A DNA stretch of 64,000 nucleotides from Phytohabitans aurantiacus (GTDB lineage: Bacteria; Actinomycetota; Actinomycetes; Mycobacteriales; Micromonosporaceae): contig NZ_BSDI01000057.1 of assembly GCF_027923225.1 (NCBI RefSeq), positions 1-64,000 on the forward strand. The letters are read 5' to 3'. Position numbers and translations under genes: made by a program. The notes below the pieces were generated by a model, which saw nothing but the letters and a program-made list of their open reading frames with translations, did not search any database and was not told the DNA's origin. Positions 1-7,769 of the stretch are shown in pieces (the first letter of the stretch is position 1; the number at the start of each line of letters is the position of its first letter).

Positions 1-1
1 A

Positions 2-121
2 ATCCGACTACTGACCCGCATCGCGTTCGGGTTCAAAAACGTCGACGCCCTCATCGCCCTCACCCGCCTACACCTCGGCGGCTACCAAACCCCACTACCC
101 GGCCGCAACTCTCCCACCTGA
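2..121 (+). CDS. C-terminal fragment of an ISL3-like transposase (cut by window edge)
   Basis: Reading frame 2 is open from the window edge to a TGA at 119-121 and gives about 39 residues. It contains RIAFGFKNVDALIALTRL and ends QTPLPGRNSPT. This resembles the conserved tail of ISL3-type DDE transposases, where an Arg-rich IKLI-R-A-FGF motif ends the catalytic domain. Only the end is visible, so neither the catalytic residues nor the far end of the element can be checked. A half copy of the dispersed GATCAAGGGCG repeat lies 22 bases past the stop. Family assignment rests on a short stretch and is moderate. Confidence 0.5.
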   Translation: MRLLTRIAFGFKNVDALIALTRLHLGGYQTPLPGRNSPT

Positions 122-143
122 CCCACACATCAGACAGGAGAGC

Positions 144-163
144 CGTGCATTCGCCCTTGATCG
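144..163 (-). repeat. Half copy of the GATCAAGGGCG dispersed repeat
   Basis: CGTGCATTCGCCCTTGATCG is the right arm of the palindrome found in full at 10038-10093. The left arm is absent. It lies between the transposase tail and the converging VOC gene. Confidence 0.7.
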
Positions 164-215
164 ACGGGGCAGAGCGCCCTGCGGGCGGCGCAACGGGCGC
201 CGCGCGCGGGCGGGG

Positions 216-599
216 TCACACGTAGGTGATGAACTCCAGCAGGGATCCGTCTGGGTCGCGGAAGTAGACGCTGGTGCCTCGCCCGCGCCCGCCGTGGCGC
301 GGCACCGGCCCCTCCTCCACCGCCACCCCATGCGCGCGCAGGTGCGCGACCGCCTCGCCCGCCGTGCCGGGCCAGGTGAAGCACAGGTCGCTTCCGCCGG
401 GCACCACGGGCGGACGGGCCACGAGGCTGCCGACGTCGAGGCCCGGCCCGTGGACGTTGAGCTGCTGGTCACCGAACCGGAACGCCACCCGCCCGTCGGG
501 GTGCTCGACCACCTCGGCGCCGAGCACCTCCCGGTAGAACGCCGTCGACCGTTCCCAGTCGCTCACCGCGATCACGCAGTGGTCGATCCGCACCGCCAT
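216..599 (-). CDS. VOC (glyoxalase/bleomycin-resistance fold) family protein
   Basis: A 127-residue protein starting MAVRIDHCVIAVSDWERS, the usual opening of single VOC proteins (H at position 7 as a first metal-ligand type residue). It ends TSVYFRDPDGSLLEFITYV, where the final E is the usual last metal ligand. The start at 599 is chosen because the family begins within a few residues of the IDH motif; the longer open frame upstream is antisense to the GntR gene. It is divergent from the GntR gene with 42 bases between starts, so the two may share a regulatory region. The substrate cannot be inferred. Confidence 0.85.
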   Translation of the reverse strand: MAVRIDHCVIAVSDWERSTAFYREVLGAEVVEHPDGRVAFRFGDQQLNVHGPGLDVGSLVARPPVVPGGSDLCFTWPGTAGEAVAHLRAHGVAVEEGPVPRHGGRGRGTSVYFRDPDGSLLEFITYV

Positions 600-641
600 G
601 CCGATCACTCTATCCGGGCGTCCGGCTGTCACACTCTGTCC

Positions 642-1289
642 GTGGGTGCGGTCGAGGGTGAGTTGGAGAGCCCGAGTTTGGTGGAGCTGGCCGTGTCGCG
701 GCTGCGCCGGGAGATCCTCAGCGGCAAGACCGAGCCCGGCGAGCGGCTGGTCGAGGAGCAGCTCACCCGCCGCCTCGGCATCAGTCGGGCGCCGGTGCGC
801 GAGGCCCTGCGCCTGCTCGCCCAGCAGGGACTGGTCGAGCACGTGCCGCGCCGCGGGGTACGCGTGGCCACGCTCTCCGACCGGGACGTCCGCGAGCTGT
901 ACGCGGTACGCGATGTGTTGGAACGGCATGTGGTGGAGACGGCGCTGCCGGTTTCGCGGGAGGCCGACCTGGCGGGTATGCGAGCCGCGCTCGACGAGAT
1001 GGCCGAGGCGACGCGCGGCGGCGACCGGCTGCGTATCGCGGAGGCGCACCGGCGTTTCCACCTCGCGCTGGTCGCCCTCGGTGGCAACCGGCAGCTCGTC
1101 GAGGTGCAGGAGTCGGTACTGGTCAAGCTGCAGCTGTACATGGCGCTGAACCTGAGCCGCGAGGCGTCGGCGCACGAGGACGACGGGCTGCACCGCCACG
1201 AACACCTGTTCGACGCGGTGGCGGCCGGTGATCGGCGACGGGTGCTGGAGGAGCTGGCGTCGCACGGCGCCCACGCCTACATGACGTGA
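642..1289 (+). CDS. GntR family regulator, FadR/FCD type
   Basis: About 215 residues. The N-terminal winged helix shows LRREILSGKTEPGERLVEEQ and ISRAPVREALRLLAQQGL, the GntR signature. The C-terminal all-helical part has the FCD layout: RDVRELYAVRDVLERHVVE, a central RFHLALVALGGNRQLVE, and a final H-HEHLFDAVAAGDRRRV segment that supplies His ligands in FCD sensors. The GTG at 642 gives a normal N-terminus; TTG at 663 is an alternative. It lies 67 bases upstream of the amidase operon and reads in the same direction, so it is the likely local regulator of that operon. That role is inferred from position. Confidence 0.85.
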   Translation: MGAVEGELESPSLVELAVSRLRREILSGKTEPGERLVEEQLTRRLGISRAPVREALRLLAQQGLVEHVPRRGVRVATLSDRDVRELYAVRDVLERHVVETALPVSREADLAGMRAALDEMAEATRGGDRLRIAEAHRRFHLALVALGGNRQLVEVQESVLVKLQLYMALNLSREASAHEDDGLHRHEHLFDAVAAGDRRRVLEELASHGAHAYMT

Positions 1290-1356
1290 GGAGCGCGTCA
1301 CAGCGTTGTAATAAACGAGCGAGGCGGTCGAAACACGACGGTCGACAATCGACAGT
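1290..1356 (+). promoter_or_regulatory. Spacer before the amidase operon, likely promoter/operator
   Basis: The 67-base gap has the AT-rich stretch TTGTAATAAACG and repeated GTCGA steps (GGTCGACAATCGAC at about 1340-1353). No Shine-Dalgarno sequence is seen before the ATG at 1357. The amidase may be translated from a leaderless or weakly initiated message, or be coupled to the GntR gene. The GTCGA repeats are candidate GntR contacts. Confidence 0.35.
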
Positions 1357-2730
1357 ATGCCAATCGGGACCGCCGCCGTGGCGAACATCGCGGACCTGCG
1401 CCGTGGATACGCCAGCGACGCCTTCTCCCCTGCGGACGTCGCCGAGACGGTGCTGGCCCGCATCGAGGCGCGCGGCGACGACCACGTCTGGATCGCCACG
1501 GTGCCGCCCGACGAGCTGCGTGCCGCGGCCGCCGCGCTGGCCCGCCGCCGCGACCGCCTCGCTGAGCTGCCGCTTTACGGCGTCCCGTTCGCGGTCAAGG
1601 ACAACATCGACGTGGCCGGCCTGCCCACCACCGCGGGCTGTCCCGACTTCTCCTACCGGCCCGAGCGGACCGCTCCGGTCGTCGCCCGGCTGCTCGACGC
1701 GGGCGCCCTGCTGGTCGGTAAGACAAATCTGGACCAGTTCGCCACCGGCCTGACCGGTGCGCGCTCGCCGTACGGCAGCTGCGGCAGCGTCTTCGGCAAC
1801 GACCTCATCTCCGGCGGGTCCAGCTCCGGATCGGCGGTCGCGGTCGCGGCGGGGGTGGTGTCCTTCGCATTGGGTACCGACACCGCCGGCTCCGGACGAG
1901 TACCCGCGGCGCTGAACGGGATCGTCGGCGTCAAGCCGACCCGCGGGCTGCTCAGCACGGCCGGTGTGGTGCCGGCCTGCCGGTCGCTGGACTGCGTCTC
2001 GATCTTCACTCGGGACGTCGCCGACGGCCGCACCGTGCTCGGCGTCGCGCGCGGACTGTCGCCCGACGACCCCTGGGGTCGCGGCGCGCCCGCGACGAGC
2101 GTGCACCCGCGGATGCCGGCGACCCTGCGCTTGGGCGTCCCCCTGCGGGAGGACCTGGAATTCTTCGGAGACGAGGGTCAGTCGCAGCGCTTCGCCGCCG
2201 GCAGCCGCCGGGTCGCGGACGTGGTGGCCGATGCTGTACCGGTCGAGCTCGGTCCGCTTTTCGAGGCTGGCGACCTGCTCTACAAGGGACCGTGGGTGGC
2301 CGAACGCCTGGCCGCCCTAGGCGACTTCCTCGACAGCCATCCCGACTCGGTGCTCCCGGTGACCCGGAGCGTGCTGGAGCGCGGCTACCTGTTCGACGCG
2401 GTGGCCACCTTCCGCGCGCAGCACCGGCTCCGCGAGCTTCAGGCGTGGACCGCGCGCCTGTTCGAGCGCGTCGACGTGCTCGTACTCCCCACGATCGGCA
2501 CCACGTACACCCACGCGCAGATCGCCGAGGAACCGCTGACCCGCAACCTCGACCTGGGCCGCTACACCCAGTTCGCCAACCTGCTCGACCTCGCCGCCGT
2601 CACCGTCCCCAATGGATTCACTGTGGACGGCCGGCCGGCGAGCCTCACGCTGATCGGTCCCGCGTTCAGCGACGCCACGCTCATCCGGCTGGCGACCGAG
2701 GTCCGCCTGGAAGGGGGAACGACGCCATGA
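1357..2730 (+). CDS. Amidase-signature hydrolase, AtzF (allophanate hydrolase)-like
   Basis: A 457-residue amidase-signature enzyme. The catalytic Lys is in PFAVKDNID (K81), the cis-Ser region is GGSSSGSA (S155-157) and the nucleophile is in GTDTAGSGRVPA (S179). GTDTAGSGRVPA followed by VGVKPTRGLLSTAG and VVPACRSLDCVSIF is the allophanate hydrolase wording rather than that of GatA. AtzF-type enzymes usually run near 600 residues with a separate C-terminal domain; that domain is missing here. Its stop overlaps the next start by ATGA. In the pathway it would hydrolyse allophanate, the product of biuret hydrolysis, to ammonia and carbon dioxide. No AtzG-like small subunit is present, which argues against an AtzE role. 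Confidence 0.8.
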   Translation: MPIGTAAVANIADLRRGYASDAFSPADVAETVLARIEARGDDHVWIATVPPDELRAAAAALARRRDRLAELPLYGVPFAVKDNIDVAGLPTTAGCPDFSYRPERTAPVVARLLDAGALLVGKTNLDQFATGLTGARSPYGSCGSVFGNDLISGGSSSGSAVAVAAGVVSFALGTDTAGSGRVPAALNGIVGVKPTRGLLSTAGVVPACRSLDCVSIFTRDVADGRTVLGVARGLSPDDPWGRGAPATSVHPRMPATLRLGVPLREDLEFFGDEGQSQRFAAGSRRVADVVADAVPVELGPLFEAGDLLYKGPWVAERLAALGDFLDSHPDSVLPVTRSVLERGYLFDAVATFRAQHRLRELQAWTARLFERVDVLVLPTIGTTYTHAQIAEEPLTRNLDLGRYTQFANLLDLAAVTVPNGFTVDGRPASLTLIGPAFSDATLIRLATEVRLEGGTTP

Positions 2731-3413
2731 CAACTATCGGGCCGGTGCGCGCCGAGCCGTACGCCTGGCCGTACGACGGCACCGTACCGGTCGAGCGCAC
2801 CGCTCTGCTCTGCATCGACTGGCAGACCGACTTCTGCGGCCCGGGCGGCTACGTCGACAGCATGGGGTACGACGTCGGGCTGACCCGCGCCGGGCTGCCC
2901 GCGACCGCGAAGCTGCTCGACCATGTCCGCTCGCTGGGAATGCTGGTGATTCACACCCGCGAGGGCCACGACCCGGACCTGTCCGACCTACCACCGAACA
3001 AGCGCTGGCGCTCCGCCCGGATCGGTGCCGAGATCGGCTCGCCCGGGCCGTGCGGGCGCATCCTCATCAAGGGGGAGCCCGGGTGGGAGATCGTTCCCGA
3101 GGTCGCGCCGGTGGCCGGTGAGGTCGTCGTCGACAAGCCCGGCAAGGGCGCGTTCTACGCCACCAACCTCGACCTCGTCCTGCGTACCCACGGCATCACC
3201 CACCTGATCCTCACCGGCATCACGACGGACGTGTGCGTGCACACCACGATGCGCGAGGCGAACGACCGGGGGTACGAGTGCCTGATCCTCTCCGACTGCA
3301 CCGGCGCCACCGACCCCGACAACCACGCCGCCGCGCTGCACATGGTCACCATGCAGGGCGGCGTGTTCGGCTGCGTGTCGACGTCCGGTGACGTGATCGC
3401 GAGCACCTCGTGA
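2727..3413 (+). CDS. Isochorismatase-fold cysteine hydrolase 1 (biuret/triuret-type amidohydrolase candidate)
   Basis: 228 residues with the full cysteine-hydrolase triad: Asp31 in LLCIDWQTDF, Lys137 in VDKPGKGAF, and Cys170 in GITTDVCVHTTMREA. It opens with a 24-residue extension rich in Pro and Tyr. Start and stop overlap the neighbours by ATGA and GTGA, so translation is coupled. Family members hydrolyse ureides and amides (biuret hydrolase BiuH, triuret hydrolase TrtA, RutB). Two paralogues next to an allophanate hydrolase fit triuret to carboxybiuret and biuret to allophanate, but which copy does which step cannot be read from sequence alone. Confidence 0.85.
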   Translation: MTTIGPVRAEPYAWPYDGTVPVERTALLCIDWQTDFCGPGGYVDSMGYDVGLTRAGLPATAKLLDHVRSLGMLVIHTREGHDPDLSDLPPNKRWRSARIGAEIGSPGPCGRILIKGEPGWEIVPEVAPVAGEVVVDKPGKGAFYATNLDLVLRTHGITHLILTGITTDVCVHTTMREANDRGYECLILSDCTGATDPDNHAAALHMVTMQGGVFGCVSTSGDVIASTS

Positions 3414-4087
3414 TCGCCGTCGGGGCACGGCCCTTCCCGTACGTCTTCGACCCCGCCGCGACGGCGCTGCTCGTCATCGACATGCAGCGCGACTTCCTGG
3501 AGCCGGGCGGCTTCGGCGAGAGTCTCGGCAACGACGTGTCGCAGTTGCGGCGTACCATCGCGCCCACCGCGGCCCTGCTCGCGGGCTGGCGCGACGCCGG
3601 CCTGCCGGTCATCCACACCCGCGAGGGCCACCTGCCCGACCTGAGCGACTGTCCACCCGCGAAGCTGGCGCGCGGCGCACCCAGCATGCGCATCGGCGAC
3701 CCCGGGCCGAAGGGGCGCGTCCTGATCCGCGGCGAGTACGGGCACGACATCATCGACGAACTCGCGCCGCTGCCCGGCGAACCGGTCATCGACAAGCCCG
3801 GCAAGGGCGCGTTTCACGCCACCGAACTGCACGCCCTGCTGACCCGCGACGGCATCCGTGGCCTGGTGGTGACCGGCGTGACGACCGAGGTGTGCGTGCA
3901 CACCACGGTCCGCGAGGCCAACGACCGCGGGTACGAGTGCCTCGTGCTCGCGGACTGTGTCGGCTCGTACTTTCCCCGCTTCCACGAGATCGGCCTGGAG
4001 ATGATCGCCGCGCAGGGCGGCATCTTCGGCTGGGTCGCGTCCTCCTCCGACGTCCTCGCCGTCCTCCCCACGGGGGTGCCCACATGA
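3410..4087 (+). CDS. Isochorismatase-fold cysteine hydrolase 2 (biuret/triuret-type amidohydrolase candidate)
   Basis: 225 residues, GTG start overlapping the previous stop. Triad: Asp24 in LLVIDMQRDF, Lys129 in IDKPGKGAF, Cys162 in GVTTEVCVHTTVREA. It is clearly a paralogue of the preceding gene (shared VIHTREGH, DKPGKGAF, EANDRGYECL), so the pair arose by duplication or co-recruitment. A downstream FPRFHEIGLEMIAAQGGIFG segment differs from copy 1 (DNHAAALHMVTMQGG), the region that shapes the substrate pocket in this family, which suggests different substrates. The stop overlaps the permease start by ATGA. Confidence 0.85.
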   Translation: MIAVGARPFPYVFDPAATALLVIDMQRDFLEPGGFGESLGNDVSQLRRTIAPTAALLAGWRDAGLPVIHTREGHLPDLSDCPPAKLARGAPSMRIGDPGPKGRVLIRGEYGHDIIDELAPLPGEPVIDKPGKGAFHATELHALLTRDGIRGLVVTGVTTEVCVHTTVREANDRGYECLVLADCVGSYFPRFHEIGLEMIAAQGGIFGWVASSSDVLAVLPTGVPT

Positions 4088-5697
4088 AGCTGCCGTACTG
4101 GGTGCGCGGTGACACCAACGCCTTCTTCGGCTTCGGTGTCAACGTCCTGGTCAACGTGCTCACCCTGACCGCGCTCTGCGTCGGCGTCATCCACCTGCCG
4201 GGGGGCAGCGTATTCGGCGACATCCTGCCCGCACTGGGCATCGCCCTCGTCTTCGGCAACATCTACTACACGGTGCTCGGCCGCCGCTTGGCTCGCCGCG
4301 AGAACCGCGCCGACGTCACCGCCCTGCCGTACGGCCCGAGCGTCCCGCACATGTTCATCGTGATCTTCGTGATCATGCTGCCGATCTACCTGCGCACCCA
4401 GAACCCGGTGCTCGCCTGGCAAGCCGGCGTCGCGTGGGCGTTCATCATCGGCGTCATCGTGCTGATCGGCGCCTTCGTCGGCCCGTACATCCGCAAGTAC
4501 GCCCCGCGGGCCGCGCTTCTCGGCACGCTCGCCGGCATCTCCATCACCTTCATCTCCATGAACCCGGCCGGTCGCATGTGGAGTCTCGCGTGGGTGGCGC
4601 TGCCGGTGTTCGCGTTGCTGCTCGTCGGGCTGCTCACCGACGTCAAGCTGCCCGGCAACATCCCCATCGGGCTCGCCGCGCTGCTGCTCGGCACCGCCAT
4701 CGGGTGGATCGGCGGCGCGATGTCCGTGCCGGACGTCACCGGTGCGGCGAAGGACATCGCGCTCGCCTTCCCGACGTTCCACCTCGGACTGCTCTTCGAC
4801 GGCCTCGGCGACATGGCGCCACTGCTCGCCACCGCCATCCCCCTCGGGGTGTACAACTTCACCGAGGGCATGACCAACGTCGAGAGCGCCGCCACCGCCG
4901 GCGACAACTACAGCCTGCGCAACGTGTTGCTCGCCGACGGGGCCGGCGCTGTCATCGGCGCCGCGCTCGGCTCACCGTTCCCGCCCGCCGTCTACGTCGG
5001 ACACCCCGGATGGAAGGCGGCCGGCGGCCGCACCGGGTACTCGATGGCCGCCGGCGTGGTGGTCGCGGCGCTCTGCTTCCTGGGCATGTTCGGGCTGCTC
5101 GGCGCGATCTTCCCGACCGCGGCGATCGTGCCGATCCTGCTCTACATCGGACTGCTCATCGGCGCGCAGGCGTTCCAGGCGACGCCACGGGCGCACGCCG
5201 CCGCGGTGGTGGCCGCCCTGATACCGAACATCGCCGCCTGGGCCACCGGACAGATGGACAACGTGCTCGCCGCCGCCGGCACCACCGCCGCTGAGGTGGG
5301 CACGGAAGCGCTGGCCGGGGCCGGTGTGGTGTACGACGGACTGCTCGTGCTCGGCCAGGGCGCCATCCTCGCCGGGCTGGTACTGGGCGCGATCGTCGCG
5401 TTCATCATCGACAAGCGCTTCGCGCACGCGGCGGCGTTCGCGGCGTGCGGCGCGTTGTTGTCGTTCATCGGGCTGATCCACGGCGAGAAGATCGCGTGGA
5501 ACGCCAACGGCGAGGTTGCCCTCGGGTACGGCTTCGTGGCGGTGATCTGCGGGGCGTTCGCGCTCGCGAAGATTCCCCCGCGGGTGCCGGACGCGGAGGA
5601 ACTGGCGCTGGACCGGCTGCACGGCGGCGGCGCCGCTCCCGAGACGGACGGCGGCTCGGACCAGAGGCCGCGCGCGAGCGCACCGGTGGCGTCGTAG
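4084..5697 (+). CDS. Multi-pass permease, NCS2/AzgA-like (nucleobase or ureide uptake candidate)
   Basis: 537 residues with about a dozen hydrophobic segments. The start MKLPYWVRGDTNAFFGFGVN and the conserved GVYNFTEGMTNVESAATAGD and GSPFPPAVYVGHPGWKAAGG blocks match the purine-permease-like group. The charged residues in the middle block lie where NCS2-type carriers bind substrate. A hydrophilic tail of about 40 residues follows the last segment. It is translationally coupled to the hydrolase upstream and abuts the AtzH-like gene, so it probably imports the substrate of the operon. Direct substrate evidence is lacking. Confidence 0.8.
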   Translation: MKLPYWVRGDTNAFFGFGVNVLVNVLTLTALCVGVIHLPGGSVFGDILPALGIALVFGNIYYTVLGRRLARRENRADVTALPYGPSVPHMFIVIFVIMLPIYLRTQNPVLAWQAGVAWAFIIGVIVLIGAFVGPYIRKYAPRAALLGTLAGISITFISMNPAGRMWSLAWVALPVFALLLVGLLTDVKLPGNIPIGLAALLLGTAIGWIGGAMSVPDVTGAAKDIALAFPTFHLGLLFDGLGDMAPLLATAIPLGVYNFTEGMTNVESAATAGDNYSLRNVLLADGAGAVIGAALGSPFPPAVYVGHPGWKAAGGRTGYSMAAGVVVAALCFLGMFGLLGAIFPTAAIVPILLYIGLLIGAQAFQATPRAHAAAVVAALIPNIAAWATGQMDNVLAAAGTTAAEVGTEALAGAGVVYDGLLVLGQGAILAGLVLGAIVAFIIDKRFAHAAAFAACGALLSFIGLIHGEKIAWNANGEVALGYGFVAVICGAFALAKIPPRVPDAEELALDRLHGGGAAPETDGGSDQRPRASAPVAS

Positions 5698-6093
5698 ATG
5701 AACGCGGACGATGTGAACCGGCCGGAGGTCGTCGCCGAGGTGGCGGCGGCCTTCGCCGGCTACGAGAAGGCCCTCGTCGACGGCGACGCCGACCTGGTGG
5801 CCGGCTACTTCTGGGAGTCGGGCGAGACGGTCCGGTACGGCATCGCCGACCACCAGGTCGGCTACGACGAGCAGCTCGCGTGGCGGCGCGCGCAGCCACC
5901 ACTACCGCCCGGCCGTGTCCTCCACGACACGCGTGTCACCACGTTCGGCACCGGCCACGCCGTCGTCACCACCCTGTTCGGGTATCCGGATCGCCCGTTT
6001 CTCGGCCGCCAGTCCCAGACCTGGATCCGCCTCGCCGAGGGCTGGCGCATCGCCCACGCCCACGTCTCCGAGATCCCAGCTCCCCCGGCCTGA
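5698..6093 (+). CDS. AtzH/HpxZ-like DUF3225 protein (SnoaL-like fold)
   Basis: 131 residues starting one base after the permease stop. NRPEVVAEVAAAFAGYEKAL and LVAGYFWESGETVRYGI match AtzH and HpxZ closely. The two residues reported as needed in AtzH, Tyr22 and Arg46, fall at exactly the same numbers here (Y22 in FAGYEKAL, R46 in TVRYGI). AtzH is described as an amidase converting 1,3-dicarboxyurea to allophanate, and HpxZ occurs in oxalurate clusters. Together with the AtzF-like amidase this places the operon in ureide or cyanurate-type nitrogen salvage. Its stop lies one base from the stop of the opposing membrane gene. Confidence 0.85.
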   Translation: MNADDVNRPEVVAEVAAAFAGYEKALVDGDADLVAGYFWESGETVRYGIADHQVGYDEQLAWRRAQPPLPPGRVLHDTRVTTFGTGHAVVTTLFGYPDRPFLGRQSQTWIRLAEGWRIAHAHVSEIPAPPA

Positions 6094-6094
6094 C

Positions 6095-7648
6095 CTACCG
6101 GCCCGCCGTGGCGGCTACCTTGTCCGCCACCAACGCGGGCGACGCGGCGTCGACCGTGGCTTGACGCGGCACCAGACCACCGTCCTGGTCGCGTTTCGCG
6201 GTCGCCAGCGCCATGCCGACCAGGACCAACGGCAGGGCCGGCACCGCGTACCGGGGCTCCATCACCGACGTCGCCACCGTGATCGGGATCATGACGAACC
6301 CGGTGACAGTCCACATTGTGGAGTCGATGCTCCGCCGCCAGTCGTGTCGGCGGGCCGGTTGCGGAGCGACGTCGCTCGGCCGGGCGTACAGCACCAGGGT
6401 GCCGGAGACGATACCGGTCTCGCGGCGGCGGCGTCGCTGCCACACAAACGCCCCGGCACAGAACAGCACCGCGACACCGACCAGCGTCGGCGGGACGGTG
6501 GCGACTTGCGAGTACCGGTACAGCGGCGTCATCAGCGAATGCTCATGCCGGCCGGAACGCATCGTCGCATTGCGGTCCTGCGGATCCGGCGGCGCCATCC
6601 ACGCCTGGCAGTGGTGGGTGTCCCCCGTATGGGGCATGCGCCACAGCCGGTCGAAACACCGGTACCGCTCATCCGACGAACCACGCGGCCACATCATCAA
6701 CCCGGTCTCCACGAGGATCGTCCGCGCGTAGTCGACCGGCTGCGCACGAACCGCCTTGCCAGCGAACGACTCGAAACGCGCGTCGTTCGCCCGCCCCGGA
6801 AACTCGGTGTTCGGACCCGGCGACCACAGGTACAGATCAGCCGCCTTCCGCTGGCCCAACGGCTCCGGCGGACACAACGGCCGCTCCTCCTCGGTCAAAG
6901 TCAGCCGATCACAGTCGACAAAAGTCGACACCCGCGCCCACAGAAACCGCCCACTGTAACTACTGAGCGAGAAGTCTCCATGGTGACGTTGATTCATCGA
7001 GGCGTATCCCGCCAGCGGCACCGCGGCCGCTACCGCGAACGCCGCCACCCGCACCACACCTACCCGTTTCACCAGCAGATACAGCATGACGAGGCCGATC
7101 AGCGGCAGCCCGACGGTGCGGGTGGTCGTCGCCGCCGCGAACAGCAGGCCCGCACCACCGCACGCCACCACCCCGGGGCGCCGCGACCAGCACAACGCCA
7201 CCATCCCACCGACCAGCAGCCCGGTGAACAACGCCTCGGCCAGCAGGAACTGCTCCAACAACACGGTCCGCGCGTCGAGAAGCAACACCGCCACCGCCAC
7301 CGTGGCGACCCAACGCCGCACACCACGACGCACCATGAACACGTACAACAACGCCGCGACCGCCAACCCGATCAGATGCTGCACCGCCACGATGAGCCGC
7401 ACCGAGTCAAACGGCAACAACAGCCACAAGAACCAGGAGTACCCCATCGGCCGCGCCACGTTCGGCACCAACGTGTTCGCCACACCCATGTAGACACTCG
7501 AGTCACCGGTGAACCACAGGCCGGGCGAATACGCCACCATCGTCAGCAACCGCAACAACGCCCCAGCCGCGAAAATCACCAGTACCGGCCAGTGCGCGGG
7601 CACCCAACGAAGCCATTTCGGTACCCAACGTGCGACCCACGAACCCAT
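6095..7648 (-). CDS. GT-C type membrane glycosyltransferase-like protein (ArnT/PMT superfamily)
   Basis: 517 residues. The first hydrophobic helix (about 20-40) is followed by LWFTGDSSVYMGVANTL, whose Asp49 occupies the place of the catalytic Asp in the first external loop of GT-C enzymes. About nine more hydrophobic helices follow, then a long extracytoplasmic loop (about 215-375) with several Cys (FVDCDRL, RPLCPPE, YRCFDRLW, HHCQAW), then two C-terminal helices. A polyprenyl-phosphate-sugar donor would be expected for this fold. The target is unknown. The gene stands alone between the AtzH stop and the aldolase-like gene. Confidence 0.7.
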   Translation of the reverse strand: MGSWVARWVPKWLRWVPAHWPVLVIFAAGALLRLLTMVAYSPGLWFTGDSSVYMGVANTLVPNVARPMGYSWFLWLLLPFDSVRLIVAVQHLIGLAVAALLYVFMVRRGVRRWVATVAVAVLLLDARTVLLEQFLLAEALFTGLLVGGMVALCWSRRPGVVACGGAGLLFAAATTTRTVGLPLIGLVMLYLLVKRVGVVRVAAFAVAAAVPLAGYASMNQRHHGDFSLSSYSGRFLWARVSTFVDCDRLTLTEEERPLCPPEPLGQRKAADLYLWSPGPNTEFPGRANDARFESFAGKAVRAQPVDYARTILVETGLMMWPRGSSDERYRCFDRLWRMPHTGDTHHCQAWMAPPDPQDRNATMRSGRHEHSLMTPLYRYSQVATVPPTLVGVAVLFCAGAFVWQRRRRRETGIVSGTLVLYARPSDVAPQPARRHDWRRSIDSTMWTVTGFVMIPITVATSVMEPRYAVPALPLVLVGMALATAKRDQDGGLVPRQATVDAASPALVADKVAATAGR

Positions 7649-7769
7649 ACGTCTCCCCCATGTTGATCACGGCTATCCAGAGACGCCGCAGGGGGGTCTT
7701 CCGTTTCACGAAAGACGCGGATTGCCCGTTCGGACACTCCAAACAAGCCAGACGTACATGGGGTAGGGG

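Noticed and set aside
95..472. Arg/Ala-rich minus-strand frame near the window start
   Set aside because: It overlaps the VOC gene, which has recognisable motifs, and translates to low-complexity text.
1290..6093. AtzG-like small subunit gene in the ureide operon
   Set aside because: All genes overlap or abut, so there is no room for a separate 60-70 codon gene and none is visible nearby.
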